Positions 24,859 to 36,057 of a DNA stretch of 55,615 bases are shown in pieces. Origin of the DNA: Scenedesmus sp. ARA3 (taxonomy: Eukaryota > Chlorophyta > Chlorophyceae > Sphaeropleales > Scenedesmaceae). Numbering within the stretch: the first letter of the stretch is position 1; each line of letters begins with the position of its first letter. The DNA is taken from assembly GCA_004335835.1 (NCBI GenBank), contig RWJK01001029.1:1-55615 (forward strand), read 5' to 3'. Both the position numbers and the translations under genes were made by a program. Under the pieces are notes generated by a model, which was given only the letters and a program-made list of their open reading frames with translations, was not told the origin of the DNA and made no database searches.

Positions 24859-26579
24859 ATGGCGTGCGAGTGCCGGCCTTGCAGTCGCCTACGTGGCGCA
24901 CAGAGAACTAGCTTGTCTTGTCGCACCATAGTTGCATGCGGCTACGGGCTGGTCACGACGCGGGTGAGTGCTGGCAGCAGCACTGAAGAGCGGAGTACTT
25001 CGACCCGTCCAAGACACCTTGAATGCGTTGCCAAGCAGCTCCTCATGCTGCCATTGGCGCTGGTCTTTTCTGTGCGCCTCATGCTGTCTGCTCTCGGCTG
25101 CGTCCCCGTGTGCAGTAAAACGTTGGTGTTAGCAGCATCGTGCTGCGATGGTTGCGATACACGAGGCAGAGTAATAGAACTGTCCAGAGATTACAGCCAT
25201 ACACTAAAAGGACCTGAACGTCTAAATAGGAACTGGCTGACAAGTGCAAACAAGGGGCATCTCCATGTTGCTGGACAGCACAGCATGAACAACTTGTTGG
25301 CAGCCTTGACGGCAGCATTGAGTGCATGCACTGCGCAGTGCCCTACAGCAGCAAAGCCATACCCACCAACGGTACTGCAATTTGTGTAATGTATGAGCAT
25401 GTCATCCCTGACCCAGCACCTCCTGTTCCGCTGCGATTGCAGGTCTCCTTTCCGCGGCTGCGCACACTCACCAGCGCACCTGCAGTACCACATGTGCCTG
25501 TACAGGCAGTGCTACCGCACACAGTCTATGCGCCTCGCACATTGATGTGTGCGGCAGCTATGCGTAGGCGCACCCAGACGGCAGCAGCGCAACCGGAGCA
25601 GTATGAAGCCTACTCAGAGGAAGAGGCGCTGCAGCTGGCCACACAGGCAATGGGCCTTCCAGATGCTGCAGCCACCCACCCGCAGCAGTGGGCTGCAGCG
25701 CTAGAGCTGATGCGTGATGTTGCTGCGGGCAGTGCTGCACGCAGCCGTGACCTCCACAGCATGCGCTGGCTTGTTGCAAAGATCGGACCGAAAGTCAAGG
25801 CACCAGAAGACGGCTCAAAGTTGCCGGCAGTTGCGGCCCTGCTGCTGGTGTCTGCTGAGTCGCCCACAAGGGAGGGGCAGTTGCCACAGGAGGCCGAGAA
25901 AATTGTGCTGCAGCTGAATGCGCGGGGCTTCCCGGTCCAGTGTGCACCCAGCCCAACATGGCTGCTGCAGTGCATCTTGGGACGCCCAGTTGAGAACTAC
26001 AAGAGCCCACTGCAGGTGAAGGACCACAGGCAGCAGCCAATCAAGCCAGGTTGGATTGGCCTGCGGACATGGCTGGACCGCCTGTACACCAAGCCATCCA
26101 AACGCAGCAGGAGTGGCGAGGTGCGGTCAGCTACGCGGCGGCCTGCTGCCAGCAACTCAGCCAGCAGCAGCACAGCCACAGCTCAGCCCACAGCAGCGGC
26201 TACCAGCAGCAGCAGCAGCAGCAGCAGCCGCCGCCGCAGCCGCCACAGCCACCGCAGCAGCAGCTGCATCAGTGACGGTGCTGCCAGCAGCGGAGCAGGC
26301 GGCAGCGTGCTGGACAGTGCACAGCAGCAGCAGGTGCTGCTGGATGCAGCTGAACGGTTCCTGCAGCTCACACTGCAAGACCCTGCCAAAGTGCCACAGC
26401 AGCTGGAGCAGCTGGATTCAGGCATGCACCGGCTAAGGCATGAGCCACTAGGCTCTGCAGCTGTGAATGCCTTTCTAAGGCACTACCTGTATGCCCGTGG
26501 CTGGGCAGATGCGGAGGGGTACAAGAAGCGTGCGCAGAATGCAATCCAACAGATGCTGGACCTTGTAGGTGTGCAGTAA
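24859..26579 (+). CDS. Tandem family member A, unknown plastid-like protein
   Basis: I do not recognise this family. Exons 24859-24963 and 25443-26579 join in frame to 413 residues. Exon 1 codes a 35-residue leader rich in Arg, Ser, Thr and Cys; exon 2 continues it to [12 protein letters not shown], which looks like a plastid transit peptide with its cleavage site (inference). Then comes the family domain, from [14 protein letters not shown] through [50 protein letters not shown] and [16 protein letters not shown] to [14 protein letters not shown] Ser/Arg/His/Ala linker follows, and a helical end with [16 protein letters not shown] and [17 protein letters not shown]. It is the first of five copies in the same orientation and, with E, the most diverged. 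The leader aligns position by position with that of copy D, which supports the two-exon model. Confidence 0.8.
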
Positions 26580-27699
26580 TGGGTAACATGGGCCTGGCGG
26601 TTAATTGCAGGGCATGTTGTTGTACACGCCGAGTGCTTGTCAGCGCTGCCTGCTGATAGACTGCCAAGTGCATTGCAGCGTGGGCCTGTCGCCTGGGGGC
26701 CAGACCCAAGTGCTGTGGCACCATGCCACTGCACAGGTATCTTTGCTAGCTGATTCGAGCTGCAGGCAAGAAGGGTATTTTTGACAAAGCTCACTGCCAG
26801 GTTGAGAAGCGCGCTGCTCATTGTGACCAGCGTCAACAGAATGTGATCGGTGCCTGGCGTATTCATGGCTGTTGGGTTTGTTGTTCTGGTATGCACTTGT
26901 GCATGTCTGTTTCATGGCAAGCGTACGTCGGTGCCTGCAGGCTAGTTCATGTTGTGGTGCAATCCGTGGACCAGTGTTGCTGTGCAGCACGCTGAGCAGT
27001 GGTTTTGAGCTCACCAGGCACCGCGCCTGTAGTGGTGATTAGGTACATACTAGGTGACCAGCTCTCAATGCCTCGCGGCATGTTGCCGTGCAGGCTTGCA
27101 TTCGCTGCAAGCAAACTCTTGAGTTGAGGGCGGCATAAAGCCTGCTGGTCAAGCACCAGTCGATGCATCTGCATTGCATTTTTTACTGCGTGAGAAAGGG
27201 TGGAATCTTTGCCGTGCACTGAGATTATGGCAGGCTTCATAGGTGTGGCCAAGGCCTTGCCTTGAAGCCAAGCAGGATGTCCCAGTTATGTTCAGCTCTG
27301 TATGCCCCTACTCCCGCCTGGTATGTTTGCAGCCCTGCATCTGAACAGCATCCCTTGCTATATGGTTGGAGATGGCATGCAGAACATGTAGGCCAGCTAC
27401 AGCACACGTGTGTCGCCGAGGGTTCGCAGGTGTCGTCCGTAACCAGGTCTGATCCTGCAGGGTTCAGCAAAGAATGACTAGTCATTAGTATACGGCATGG
27501 CATCGACCCTCTTTGAACATCTTGCGGTGCAGCGTCCTTTATAATCTCGTCTTTCTGTGTAGAACACCCCAGCATCAGGCTTAACAGGACGCCCAGGTCA
27601 CCTTATCTTCCTCTCGCACCCGTACTCGCCGTAGAGCTCAGCAGTTTACTTGGCTGCCAAAAAGACCTTCTTACCAACAAGGATGCTGTCTGAAACGTA
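26580..27699. other. Spacer between family members A and B
   Basis: No gene was recognised. Around 26665-26760 there is recognisable likeness to the 3' flanks of copies B and C (the CTGTCGCC... and CACTGCACAGGTA-type stretches), so the spacer is part of the duplicated unit rather than unrelated DNA. The rest shows no open frame with family motifs and no RNA gene. Confidence 0.5.
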
Positions 27700-28508
27700 A
27701 TGTGGTTCCGTTGCGCCGCGAAAGCTTCGCTGAGCGCTCTCAAGGGTTTGTCCAAGTGGCAGACCCGCTGCAAGCACCTGGTTGATGAATGGCAAACTGG
27801 CCGCCCTACCCAAACCAGCTTGTCTGTTGTATGCGGTGGCAATGTGGCCAAGCAAGGGGTGAGTGCTGGCCGCAGCACTGAGAGGGCACAGCACTTGCAG
27901 AGTGGAGTTGTCCAAGAAACCTTGCTGCTGGCAGTTGTTGAGCAGCTGCTGATGTCCACAGCTTTGGCTAACCTGGCAGGCCATGGGCAGAGCTGTTTTG
28001 CTCTGCTCGAAGCTCCATCCTCGTGTGCAGCACATGGCATATGCAGTACCGCGCATCAACAGGCAGCGCAGAGGCATTGCCCAAGCCAACGCGCGCCAGC
28101 TGTGTTAATCTAGACTAACACCTGCACATCAAGCATCAATTACATGGTCCTTAAGGTAGAGATAATCAGCATTGCACAGACAAGGTAGCACCAGACCAGC
28201 AATGCTGTTGCGCCGAAGCAGCCGCGCACCCAGCGCACAGCTGTGCATATGTCATTGAATACCAACGACCTGCAACCTTCTGCTCCAAATGCAGGCTTTT
28301 GGCCTTCAGCTGCACTCACTCACAACTGCACCCGCAGTGCCACTGGTGGAGCAAGTGCTCAGCACATCAGTGTGGGCAGCAGCTATTGACCCTAGTCCAA
28401 GGTTTGCCTGCAAGCCTGCCACACTATTCGCAAGCAGCTGGGCCTCCACCCTGCAGGTCGTCAGGCAGGGCCGCCAGCTCAGCAGCATAGCAGGACCATC
28501 CAAAGATG

Positions 28509-28567
<59 letters not shown>

Positions 28568-28765
28568 NNNNNNNNNNNNNNNNNNNNNNNNNNNNNNNNN
28601 NNNNNNNNNNNNNNNNNCTGCCAGCCACTCGCCACAGCAGCCGCCACAGGAGCAGATACAGCAGCAGCCATGGCAACAGCCACAGCAGCAGCAACAGCAA
28701 CAGCTACAGCCGCAGCCATGGCAGCAGCCGCCACAGCAGCCATGGCAGCAACCACAGCACCAGCC

Positions 28766-28810
<45 letters not shown>

Positions 28811-29589
28811 GCGGCAGCCACAGCACCATCCTGAGCCTTACTCAGTGCCTGCAGCAGCTGCGAGCAGCAACCACCAAGCTGCAGCACCACAGCGAGTGCA
28901 GTATGAAGCCTATTCAGAGGAAGAGGCGCTGCAGTTGGCCACACAGGAAATGGGCATTGCAAACGCCCGAGTCACACACCCGCAGCAGTGGCATGCAGCG
29001 CTAGAGCTCATGAATGATGTTGCTGCTGACAGCGCGTTCTCAGCCGGCAACCGCGACCTTCACAGCATGCGCTGGGTGTTTGCAAGGGTCCGATTGTCAG
29101 TCAAGGCACCAGAGGGCGGCTTCAGGGTGCCCCCACTGGCGCTGCTGTTGGTGTCTGCGGAGTCGCCTATCAGGGAGGGGCGCTGCCGGCAGCTGGCACA
29201 GGTTGATGTTACTGCGCTGCAGCTGAACGCACAGGGCTTCCCTGTCCAGTGTGCACCCAGCCCATCAACACTGCTATGGGCCATCATGCCAGTGGGACGC
29301 CCGACATCTACCAGCTACACACAGTTGCTGCATGTCAAGGACGACAGGCAGCCGTGGTATCCGTCAAGATGGACCACCTGCGAGCCAGGTTGGATGCAGC
29401 TGCTAACATGGCTGAAGCGTATGTACACCATGCCTGCCACACGCATGCGTAAGGCGGTGCGCTTAGCTGAGCGGCGGCGTGCTGCTGCTGGCAGCACAGC
29501 TCAGCTGCCTGCTGCTGGCCACGTCGCTGGGGCAGCTGCAAGCGCCCGTGCTTCTGCAGTGCAGTCCAGCGCAGCAGCTAGTGATGGCG

Positions 29590-29620
<31 letters not shown>

Positions 29621-29954
29621 CAGCTACAGCAGCGGCAGTGGTGCCAGCAGTGCCAGCGACACAATGGGCAGTGCACAGGAGCAGCAGGAGCAGCAGCAGC
29701 AGCAGCAGCTGCTGCTGCTGCTGGACGAAGCTGAGCTGTTCCTGCTGTGCAAGATGCGAGAGCTTGCAGAGCCACCGCAGCAGGCGCTTCGGCTGAAAGC
29801 AGCTGTGCACAAGCTGAGGCATGAAGCAGCAAGCTCGCCAGTTATGCATGCTTTTAAACTGCACTACGAGTACGCCCGCATTTGGGCAGGTGCAGATGAG
29901 CACAGGACGCACCTGCAGGATGAGATCAAACAGCTGCTGGATCGTCTAGCCTAG
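27700..29954 (+). CDS. Tandem family member B, interrupted by an assembly gap
   Basis: Same family as A. Exon 1 is 27700-27858, ending CAAGGG before GTGAGT; the part after SKWQ matches the leaders of C and D. Exon 2 begins at 28295 (after AAATGCAG) or at 28457 (after CTGCAG; the matching site is used in E). A CAG run then enters a stretch of exactly 50 N (28568-28617). Upstream of the gap the leader frame reads GCA as Ala, while the conserved domain downstream is in another frame, so either the true repeat length restores the frame or the gene is broken; the gap hides which. After the gap come a Gln/Pro-rich tract, then [34 protein letters not shown], and [13 protein letters not shown], a Ser/Gln linker, and the helical end [19 protein letters not shown] to [14 protein letters not shown]. 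Confidence 0.75.
28508..28617 (+). repeat. CAG/GCA run ending in a 50-N assembly gap
   Basis: About twenty CAG units (28508-28567) run straight into 50 N. A round number of N is the usual sign of a gap of unknown size, and the sequence on the right side resumes in CAG-rich coding DNA. The real tract is probably longer and was not resolved. Confidence 0.95.
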
Positions 29955-30560
29955 ACGGTACTTGTGCATTGCGGGGGAACACCTGGTCTGGTAGCTACCT
30001 TTGAGTCGCGGTTTGCGGTGATTACAATCCAGCGCTGCTTGTTGTTGACGCATGTGGTTGTTAAGCCCCCAGCTGTACTGCAGCCTGGGGCTGTCGCCCT
30101 GTGACAACCTGCAGGCCTTCTGGGACGTTTGCCACAGCACAGGTGGCTTTGCGGGCTGGGTATCCCTGCATGTAGGTTGATGCTGGAGGCAAGGACTGCA
30201 GGGTCGGGCATTGCATGGCGTGTTAAACAGCTGCTTGACACATTGCTTGTGCATCAGGGGTGGCAAGTGGTCTGGTAGCTACCTGTAGGGTTGTGCGGTG
30301 TTATAAGCCGGCGCTGCATGTGCGTGACACATTTAGTTGTTGAGCCTCCAGCTGCACTGCAGCTTGGGGCTGTTGCCCGGCAGGCGTTGTGCGCTGTTTC
30401 AGCATAGGTGGTTCTGCGCGCTGGGCAGTTCTGCAGGCATGTAGGTGGGTGCTGAAGAGAATGGCTGCAGGGTGAGGCATTGCATGTTCAACACGCAAGT
30501 TGTATCGGTTGTTGTGTACAAGGCACTGCAAATACCACATGCATCTCGCCTGCTTGGCAA
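29955..30560 (+). repeat. Two tandem copies of the family 3' flank
   Basis: The region after the stop of B occurs twice in a row: 29955-30240 and about 30241-30560. Both begin with CTTGTGCAT and share GGTCTGGTAGCTACCT, GCTGCA-to-GGGGCTGT, a GTTG-rich middle and GGGCATTGCATG-like ends. The same flank is found once after C (32791-33100). Each copy is about 285-320 bases. A lone extra 3' flank suggests that a whole gene copy was lost here. Confidence 0.8.
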
Positions 30561-30659
30561 TACTCTTTAGCAATACTTGAGCACATATGCGGCAACATGA
30601 GCAGCCCCCCACCGTGTCTGCCATCAGCCATTGAAGCAATGCTGCTTCAATGCAGCAGC

Positions 30660-31131
30660 AGCATGCACCAGCGCACCTGTTGTAAAGGGTGCACTCACCA
30701 GGAGGGCTGTGACATGTCAGACTTTTCATATGTATCAGTTGTCGTGCAATGTAAGTTTGTTGTCGCAGTTGAACCTGGCAGGCTGGTTCCTGTTGGGGAG
30801 CTCGACTCATAAGGTGATCATCCAATGTTCGCATCTGTCACATCTTGTCGCCCGCACCCGTAACCGCCGCGAAGTCAAACACCTTGATGTGCTTGGCTCT
30901 TTAGTAGCCGCCTAACCTTCACTGCCTTGCTATTTGAAGGGAGATTATTCAGTCGCATCGAGCCCTAGGCCTCAATCAGCCTTATCGAGCCTTGACTCTC
31001 AACTGATCGCTCTCACAGTAGCGTCCAAGTGGCAGCCATCCAGCATGGGCCTAGCTGGCGCACGGCAAACTGGCCTCCTTCGTCAGACCACGGCTTCTGT
31101 AATATGCGGCTGCAAATTGTTCAAGCAGCGG
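30660..31131 (+). repeat. Conserved 5' flank and leader block of copy C
   Basis: This block matches 33200-33669 upstream of copy D almost base for base. Shared landmarks are CACCTGTTGTAAAGGGTGC, GTGATCATCCAATGTT, CGCACCCGTAACCGCCGCGAA, CACCTTGATGTGCTTGGCTC and CCTTATCGAGCCTTGA. It should contain the promoter and 5' leader of these two genes. TGTAA, a poly(A) signal used in green algae, appears at the same place in both and may end the transcript of the gene before. Confidence 0.75.
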
Positions 31132-32790
31132 GTGAGTGCTGACAGCAGCACTGTAGAGCACTTGGAGAACCGGGCTCTGCAGATACGTCCAATGCTTGCT
31201 CAGCAGCTTCTGATGCCAGTGAAGAGTCGCTGATTGACGGTTGTGGCACAAACACACGTGCTTCTCGCAACATCAACCTCAAGCTAATGTGCAGTGAAGC
31301 ATTGGTGTGAGCAGCAATGCTGACACAAAAGGCAGTGCAGCAGAAGTGCGTAAGGGAACAGGTGCAAGCACCATTGGGCTGTACAAGAGAGAACGCATGT
31401 ATACATGGCAACTCAGCGCACACGCGCATTACGCTGACAAGGGACACTGCCTTTGTTGCTGCACAGCACAGCCTGTTGATGATTAGCACAGCCTGTCCAT
31501 GTACATGTCTGTACAGGCAGCGCGGGCAGCAGGACTGTTACCCACAGCCCCTCTGCATTCACTGCATGTCTGTGACCACGCCATGTCAAATGCTGCAATT
31601 GCAGGCTTCCAGGTTGCAGCTGCGCCAACTCGCCAATGCACCTGCAGCACCGGTCGTGCAGCTGGCACATCGCACTTTGGTGTGTGCAGCAGCCATGCGC
31701 AGGCGCACCGAAGAGTATAAAGCATACTCAGAGGAAGAGGCCCTGCAGTTGGCCGCACAGGAGATGCGCATACCAGACGTCCAAGCCACACACCCGTAGC
31801 AGTGGGCTGCAGTGCTAGAGCTCATGCGTGATGTTGCTGCTGGCAGCGCTGCTGAGAGCGCTGCAGCAGGACGCAGCCCCGACCTCCACAGCATGCGCTG
31901 GCTTGTTGCGAGGATTGGACCAACAGTCAAGGCACCAGAAGGCGATTTCAAACTGCCACGTATGATGCTGCTGCTGTTTTCTGGGGAGCTGTCTGCAGTT
32001 GAGGGGCAGTTGGCACAGCTGGATGAAATCATAGCAGTGCAGCTGGATGTACAGGGCTTCCCTGTCCAGCCCGACCGCGCTGCTGCGGGCCATCTTGGGG
32101 CGCAACGCCAGTTACAGTGGCATGCTGATGGTCAAGGACCGCAGGCAGCAGGCATGCAAGCCGACAGGACCAAGCTACACGCCAGGGTGGCTCGGGCTGA
32201 GGACATGGCAGCAGCGTAAGTACACCATTCCAGCCACAGGCAGGCGTAGAGTGGTGCTGTCGGCTGAGCGGCAGCTTGCTGCTGCTGGCAGCACAGCTCA
32301 GCTGCCTGCTTCTGCCCACGTTGCTGATGCAGCTGCCAGCACCAGTCCCGCTGCTGTGCAGCCCAGCGCAGCTGCTAGTGATGGCAGTGGCAGCAACAAC
32401 AGCAGCGGCGGCAGTGTGGCCAGCACAACGGGCAATGCACAGGAGGAGGAGGAGGAGCAGCAGCAGCAGCAGGAGCAGCAGCAGCACCACCACCACCACC
32501 ACCACCTTCAGCAGCCCCAGCAGCAGCAGGAGAAGCAGCAGCCACAGCAGCAGCTGCTGGATGAAGCTGAGCTGTTCTTGCTGCGCGCAATACGTGAGCT
32601 CTCAGAGCCACCGCAGCAGGCGCTTCGGCTGAAAGCAGCTGTGCACAAGCTGAGGCATGAAGCAGCAAGCTCGCCAGCAATGCATGCTTTTCAGGTGCAC
32701 TACGAGTACGCCCGCATTTGGGCAGGTGCAGAGGAGTACAGGCAGCACTTGCAGGATGAGATCAAACAGCTGCTGAATCGTCTAGCGTAA
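31045..32790 (+). pseudogene. Tandem family member C, disabled
   Basis: Copy of the same gene: leader exon 31045-31131 and exon 2 from 31605 to 32790. Two lesions break it. At 31797-31799 the codon that is CAG (Gln) in the CACCCGCAGCAGTGG motif of A, B and D is TAG. At about 32070, inside the GFPVQ-APSPT motif, 11 bases present in B are missing (the deleted piece lies between CCAG repeats), which shifts the frame. The position of the ATG used in D is AAG here, leaving only a later ATG at 31045. Beyond the shift the frame reads on normally: [15 protein letters not shown], a linker with Glu, Gln and seven His, and [19 protein letters not shown] to the stop. Leader, intron and N-terminal half resemble D; the C-terminal end and 3' flank resemble B. 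So it is probably a recent pseudogene with a mosaic history. Confidence 0.85.
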
Positions 32791-33564
32791 ACGGTACTTG
32801 TGCATTGCAGGGAAACACGTGGTCTGGTGGGTTCCTTTGCATTGCGGTGTGTATAAGCCGGCGCTGCTTGTTGTTTACACAAGTGGTTGTTGAGGCGCCA
32901 GCTGTACTGCATCCTGAGGCTGTCGCCCTGTGACCACCTGTAGGCCTTTTTAATTGTTTGCCACAGCACAGGTGGCTTTTGCAGGCCGGGTATCCCTGCA
33001 TGTAGGTTGATGCTGGAGGCAAAAATTGCAGGGTCGAGCATTGCATGGTGTGTTCAACATACAAGATGTAGCGGTTGTTGTGTACAACACTGCCAAACAC
33101 AAAAGTGTGGCACCTGCTTGGCAGCACTGTTTGCAGCACTTGAGCACCTCTGCAGCAACATGAGAAGCCCCGCACTGTGTCTGCCGTTGAACTTGAGAAG
33201 CAGCAGCATGCACCAGCGCACCTGTTGTAAAGGGTGCACTCACCAGGAGAGCTGTGACGTGTCAGACATTCAGATTCAACAGAAGTCGTGCAATGTAAGC
33301 TGTTTGTTGTCGCAGTTGAGTCTGGCAGGCTGGTTCCTGTTTGGGAGCTCGCCTCATGAGGTGATCATCCAATGTTGGCATCTTGTCGCCCGCACCCGTA
33401 ACCGCCGCGAAGTCCATCACCTTGATGTGCTTGGCTCTCCAGTAGCACCTCAACCTTGACTGCCTTGCTATGTAAAGGCAGATGGTTCAATCCCGTCCAG
33501 CCCTAGGCCTTACTCAGCCTTATCGAGCCTTGATTCTCGACTGCTCGCTCTCACAACAGCGTCC

Positions 33565-34941
33565 ATGTGGCAGCCATCCAGCACGTGCCTAGCCGGCGCA
33601 CGGCAAACTGGCCTCCTTCGTCAGACCACGGCTTCTGTAGTATGCGGCTGCAAATTGTTCAAGCAGCGGGTGAGTGCTGGCAGCAGCACTGCAGAGCAGA
33701 GCACTTGGAGAATTGGGCTCTCCAGATACGTTCAATACTGAAGTGTTGAGCTGGCTGAGCAGACTCTTATGCCAGAAAGGGGCGCCTATGGCTGGATTTA
33801 GCACATACACGTGCTGCAGTGCTCGCAACAGCACCCTCAGGCGAATGTGCAGTGAAACATTGGTGTGAGCAGCACTGCTGACACAAAAGGCAGTGCAGCA
33901 GAAGTGCGAAAGGAAACAGATGGAAGCACCATTGGGCTGTACAAGAGAAAAAACATGTATATATGGCAAATCAGTGCACACGCACATTTTGCTGACAAGG
34001 GACACTGCCTTTGTTGCTGCACAGCACAGCCTATCCATGTACATGTATGTACAGGCAGCACCGGCAGCAGGACTGCCACCCACAGCCCCTCTGCATTCAG
34101 TGCATGCCTGTGACCATGCCATGTCAAATGCTGCAACTGCAGGCTTCCAGTTTGCAGCTGCGCCAACCCACCAACCCATGTGCAGTACCGCTGGTGCAGC
34201 TGGCGCCCCGCTCGTTGGTGCGCGCAGCAGCCGGGCGTAGGCGCACCCAGGTGGCAGCAGCACTGCCTGAGCAGCATGAAGCCTACTCTGAGGAAGAGGC
34301 GTTGCAGTACACTACACAGGAGATGGGCATACCAGATGCCCAAGCTACACACCCGCAGCAGTGGTCTGCAGCAATAGAGTTTATGATATGTATTGCTGCT
34401 GACACCGCTACAGCAGCACACAACCGCGACCTTCTCAGCATGCGGTGGCTAGCTGCAAGGGTTGGACCGTCAACGAAGCCACCAGAGGGTGACCTTATGT
34501 TGCCATCAACGCTGCTGCTGCTGGTGTCTGGGCAGTTGCTTACAAGGGAGGGGGAGCTAGCACAGCTAGATGATATCATTGCAGTGCAGCTGAATGAGCA
34601 GGGCTTCCCTGTCCAGTCTATACCCAAGCCCACTGTACTGCTGGAAGCCATCTTAGGACGCCCGGTTCCAAACTTCAAAGGCTTGCTGCGTGTGAAGGAC
34701 CCCCGGCAGCAGCTGCACAGCCGAGTCAAGAACTACATGCCAGATTGGATTGGGCTGTTAACGTGGCAGGCGCGTCTGTACACCACGCGCTCCCCACGCA
34801 GGAGTAAGGTGGTGCTGCCAGCTGAGGGGCCTGAAGCTGCTGGCAGCATGGCGCAGCTGCCTGCTGCTTGCCACGCTGCTGGCGCAGCTGCCAGCAGCAG
34901 TGCCGCTGCTGCGCAGCCCAGCGCAGCAGCTAGTGATGGCG

Positions 34942-34977
<36 letters not shown>

Positions 34978-35297
34978 GCAGCTTCAGCTACAGCAGCGGC
35001 GGTGCGACCAGCAGCCCAGTGATCATTGCGGAAGAGCAGCAGCAGCAGCAGCAGCAGCTGCTGCATGAAGAGCTGTTCTTGCTGCGCACAATGCGCGAGC
35101 TTGCAGCACCAAAAGAGCAGCTGCGCAGGCTGAAAGCAGCAATGCACCGGTTGAGGCAGGAGCCGCCAGGCTCGCCAGCAATGGATGCCTTCAGATTGCA
35201 CTACTGGTATGCCCGTGGGTTTGCAGGTGCAGAGGAGTACAGGAAGGACTTGCAGGATGAGATAGAGCAGCTGTTGGATGACGCAGCTGCATGCTAA
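33565..35297 (+). CDS. Tandem family member D, unknown plastid-like protein
   Basis: The best-preserved member. Exons 33565-33669 and 34143-35297 join in frame to 419 residues. Residues 1-65 form an Arg/Ser/Thr/Gln-rich, acid-poor leader ending in [15 protein letters not shown], close to plastid transit cleavage sites of the V-x-A type (inference). Residues 80-250 are the conserved domain: [84 protein letters not shown] and [14 protein letters not shown]. Residues 255-340 are a Ser/Ala/Gln linker. The last 78 residues are charged and helical: [19 protein letters not shown] to [15 protein letters not shown]. No catalytic motif, membrane span or known fold stands out. The function is unknown; the mixed alpha/beta look of the N-domain and the coiled end would fit a binding protein, but that is only an impression. 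Confidence 0.82.
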
Positions 35298-36057
35298 GGG
35301 GTGATGATGTGGTTCGGAGGCTACCCTGCGTACCACTTGTTGAGGGGCATTGTGTGGTGCGTGTACGTGCTGCAGATTGATGAGCCAACAGCCGCACTGC
35401 AAATGAGTCTGCATCCTAGGCAAATTCAATCTGAAAGTTTCAGCCTTCGGTGCCACGGCACAGCTGGCATTGCAATTCAAGTTTGTGTTGCATGCTGCTG
35501 GATAGTTACTGCAGGGTCAAGCTTGGCATGGTCTGTTGTAGCGTTTGGCACGAATGTCCATGTGATACAGCACTGGCAAACAGAATCTGTATGCATCACT
35601 GCCGTGCAGAAGGATAACCTGGGAGGACACAGCACTGGCATGGCAGTACTGCGAGTGGCATCTTTACTAGTGGCATAAGGCATGCAGTACATGTGCAAGC
35701 CAGTACCTCTGCTGAGGCATTAGCTCTGCTGTGATGTACCTTGATGATTAATTTTGCGCTTGAGAGTCCTAACAGTGCTATTACACTCGTGCTCATCATG
35801 ATCGATGTTCACGAGTGTCGATCTTCCACGTGTAACAACGTTGGATCTCGGTAAGGGTTTCTTGACCTTCCTATAGCCAAGCGCCCTCTTGGACGGCCGT
35901 AGAAAGCAATGGTTTTGATCTGATTTGCAGCTGGACTGAATGGCGTGCACGTTGAGTGGGTGCCGGGGCGGCTCTAAGGACACTAGCGTATAGTAGTGCA
36001 AACCAGTTGGACGCAGCATCATCCGCACTCGTGCACAATAGCAATAGCTGCTATAGG
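35298..36057. other. Spacer between family members D and E
   Basis: The left half shows faint likeness to the family 3' flank (for example GTGCCACGGCACAGCTGG). From about 35735 to 35930 the DNA changes to an evener, more A/T-rich mix without CAG runs. No gene was recognised there; a minus frame across it gives a basic 102-codon peptide with no motif. Confidence 0.45.

Noticed and set aside
28508..28800. Transposon or retroelement coding region in the Gln-rich part of copy B
   Set aside because: No reverse transcriptase, integrase or transposase motif; it is a simple CAG expansion.
28289..28834. Open frame reading poly-Ala across the N gap
   Set aside because: Its first part is the leader region of paralog B, but after the gap it is off the conserved frame; the Ala run is the CAG tract in the wrong frame.
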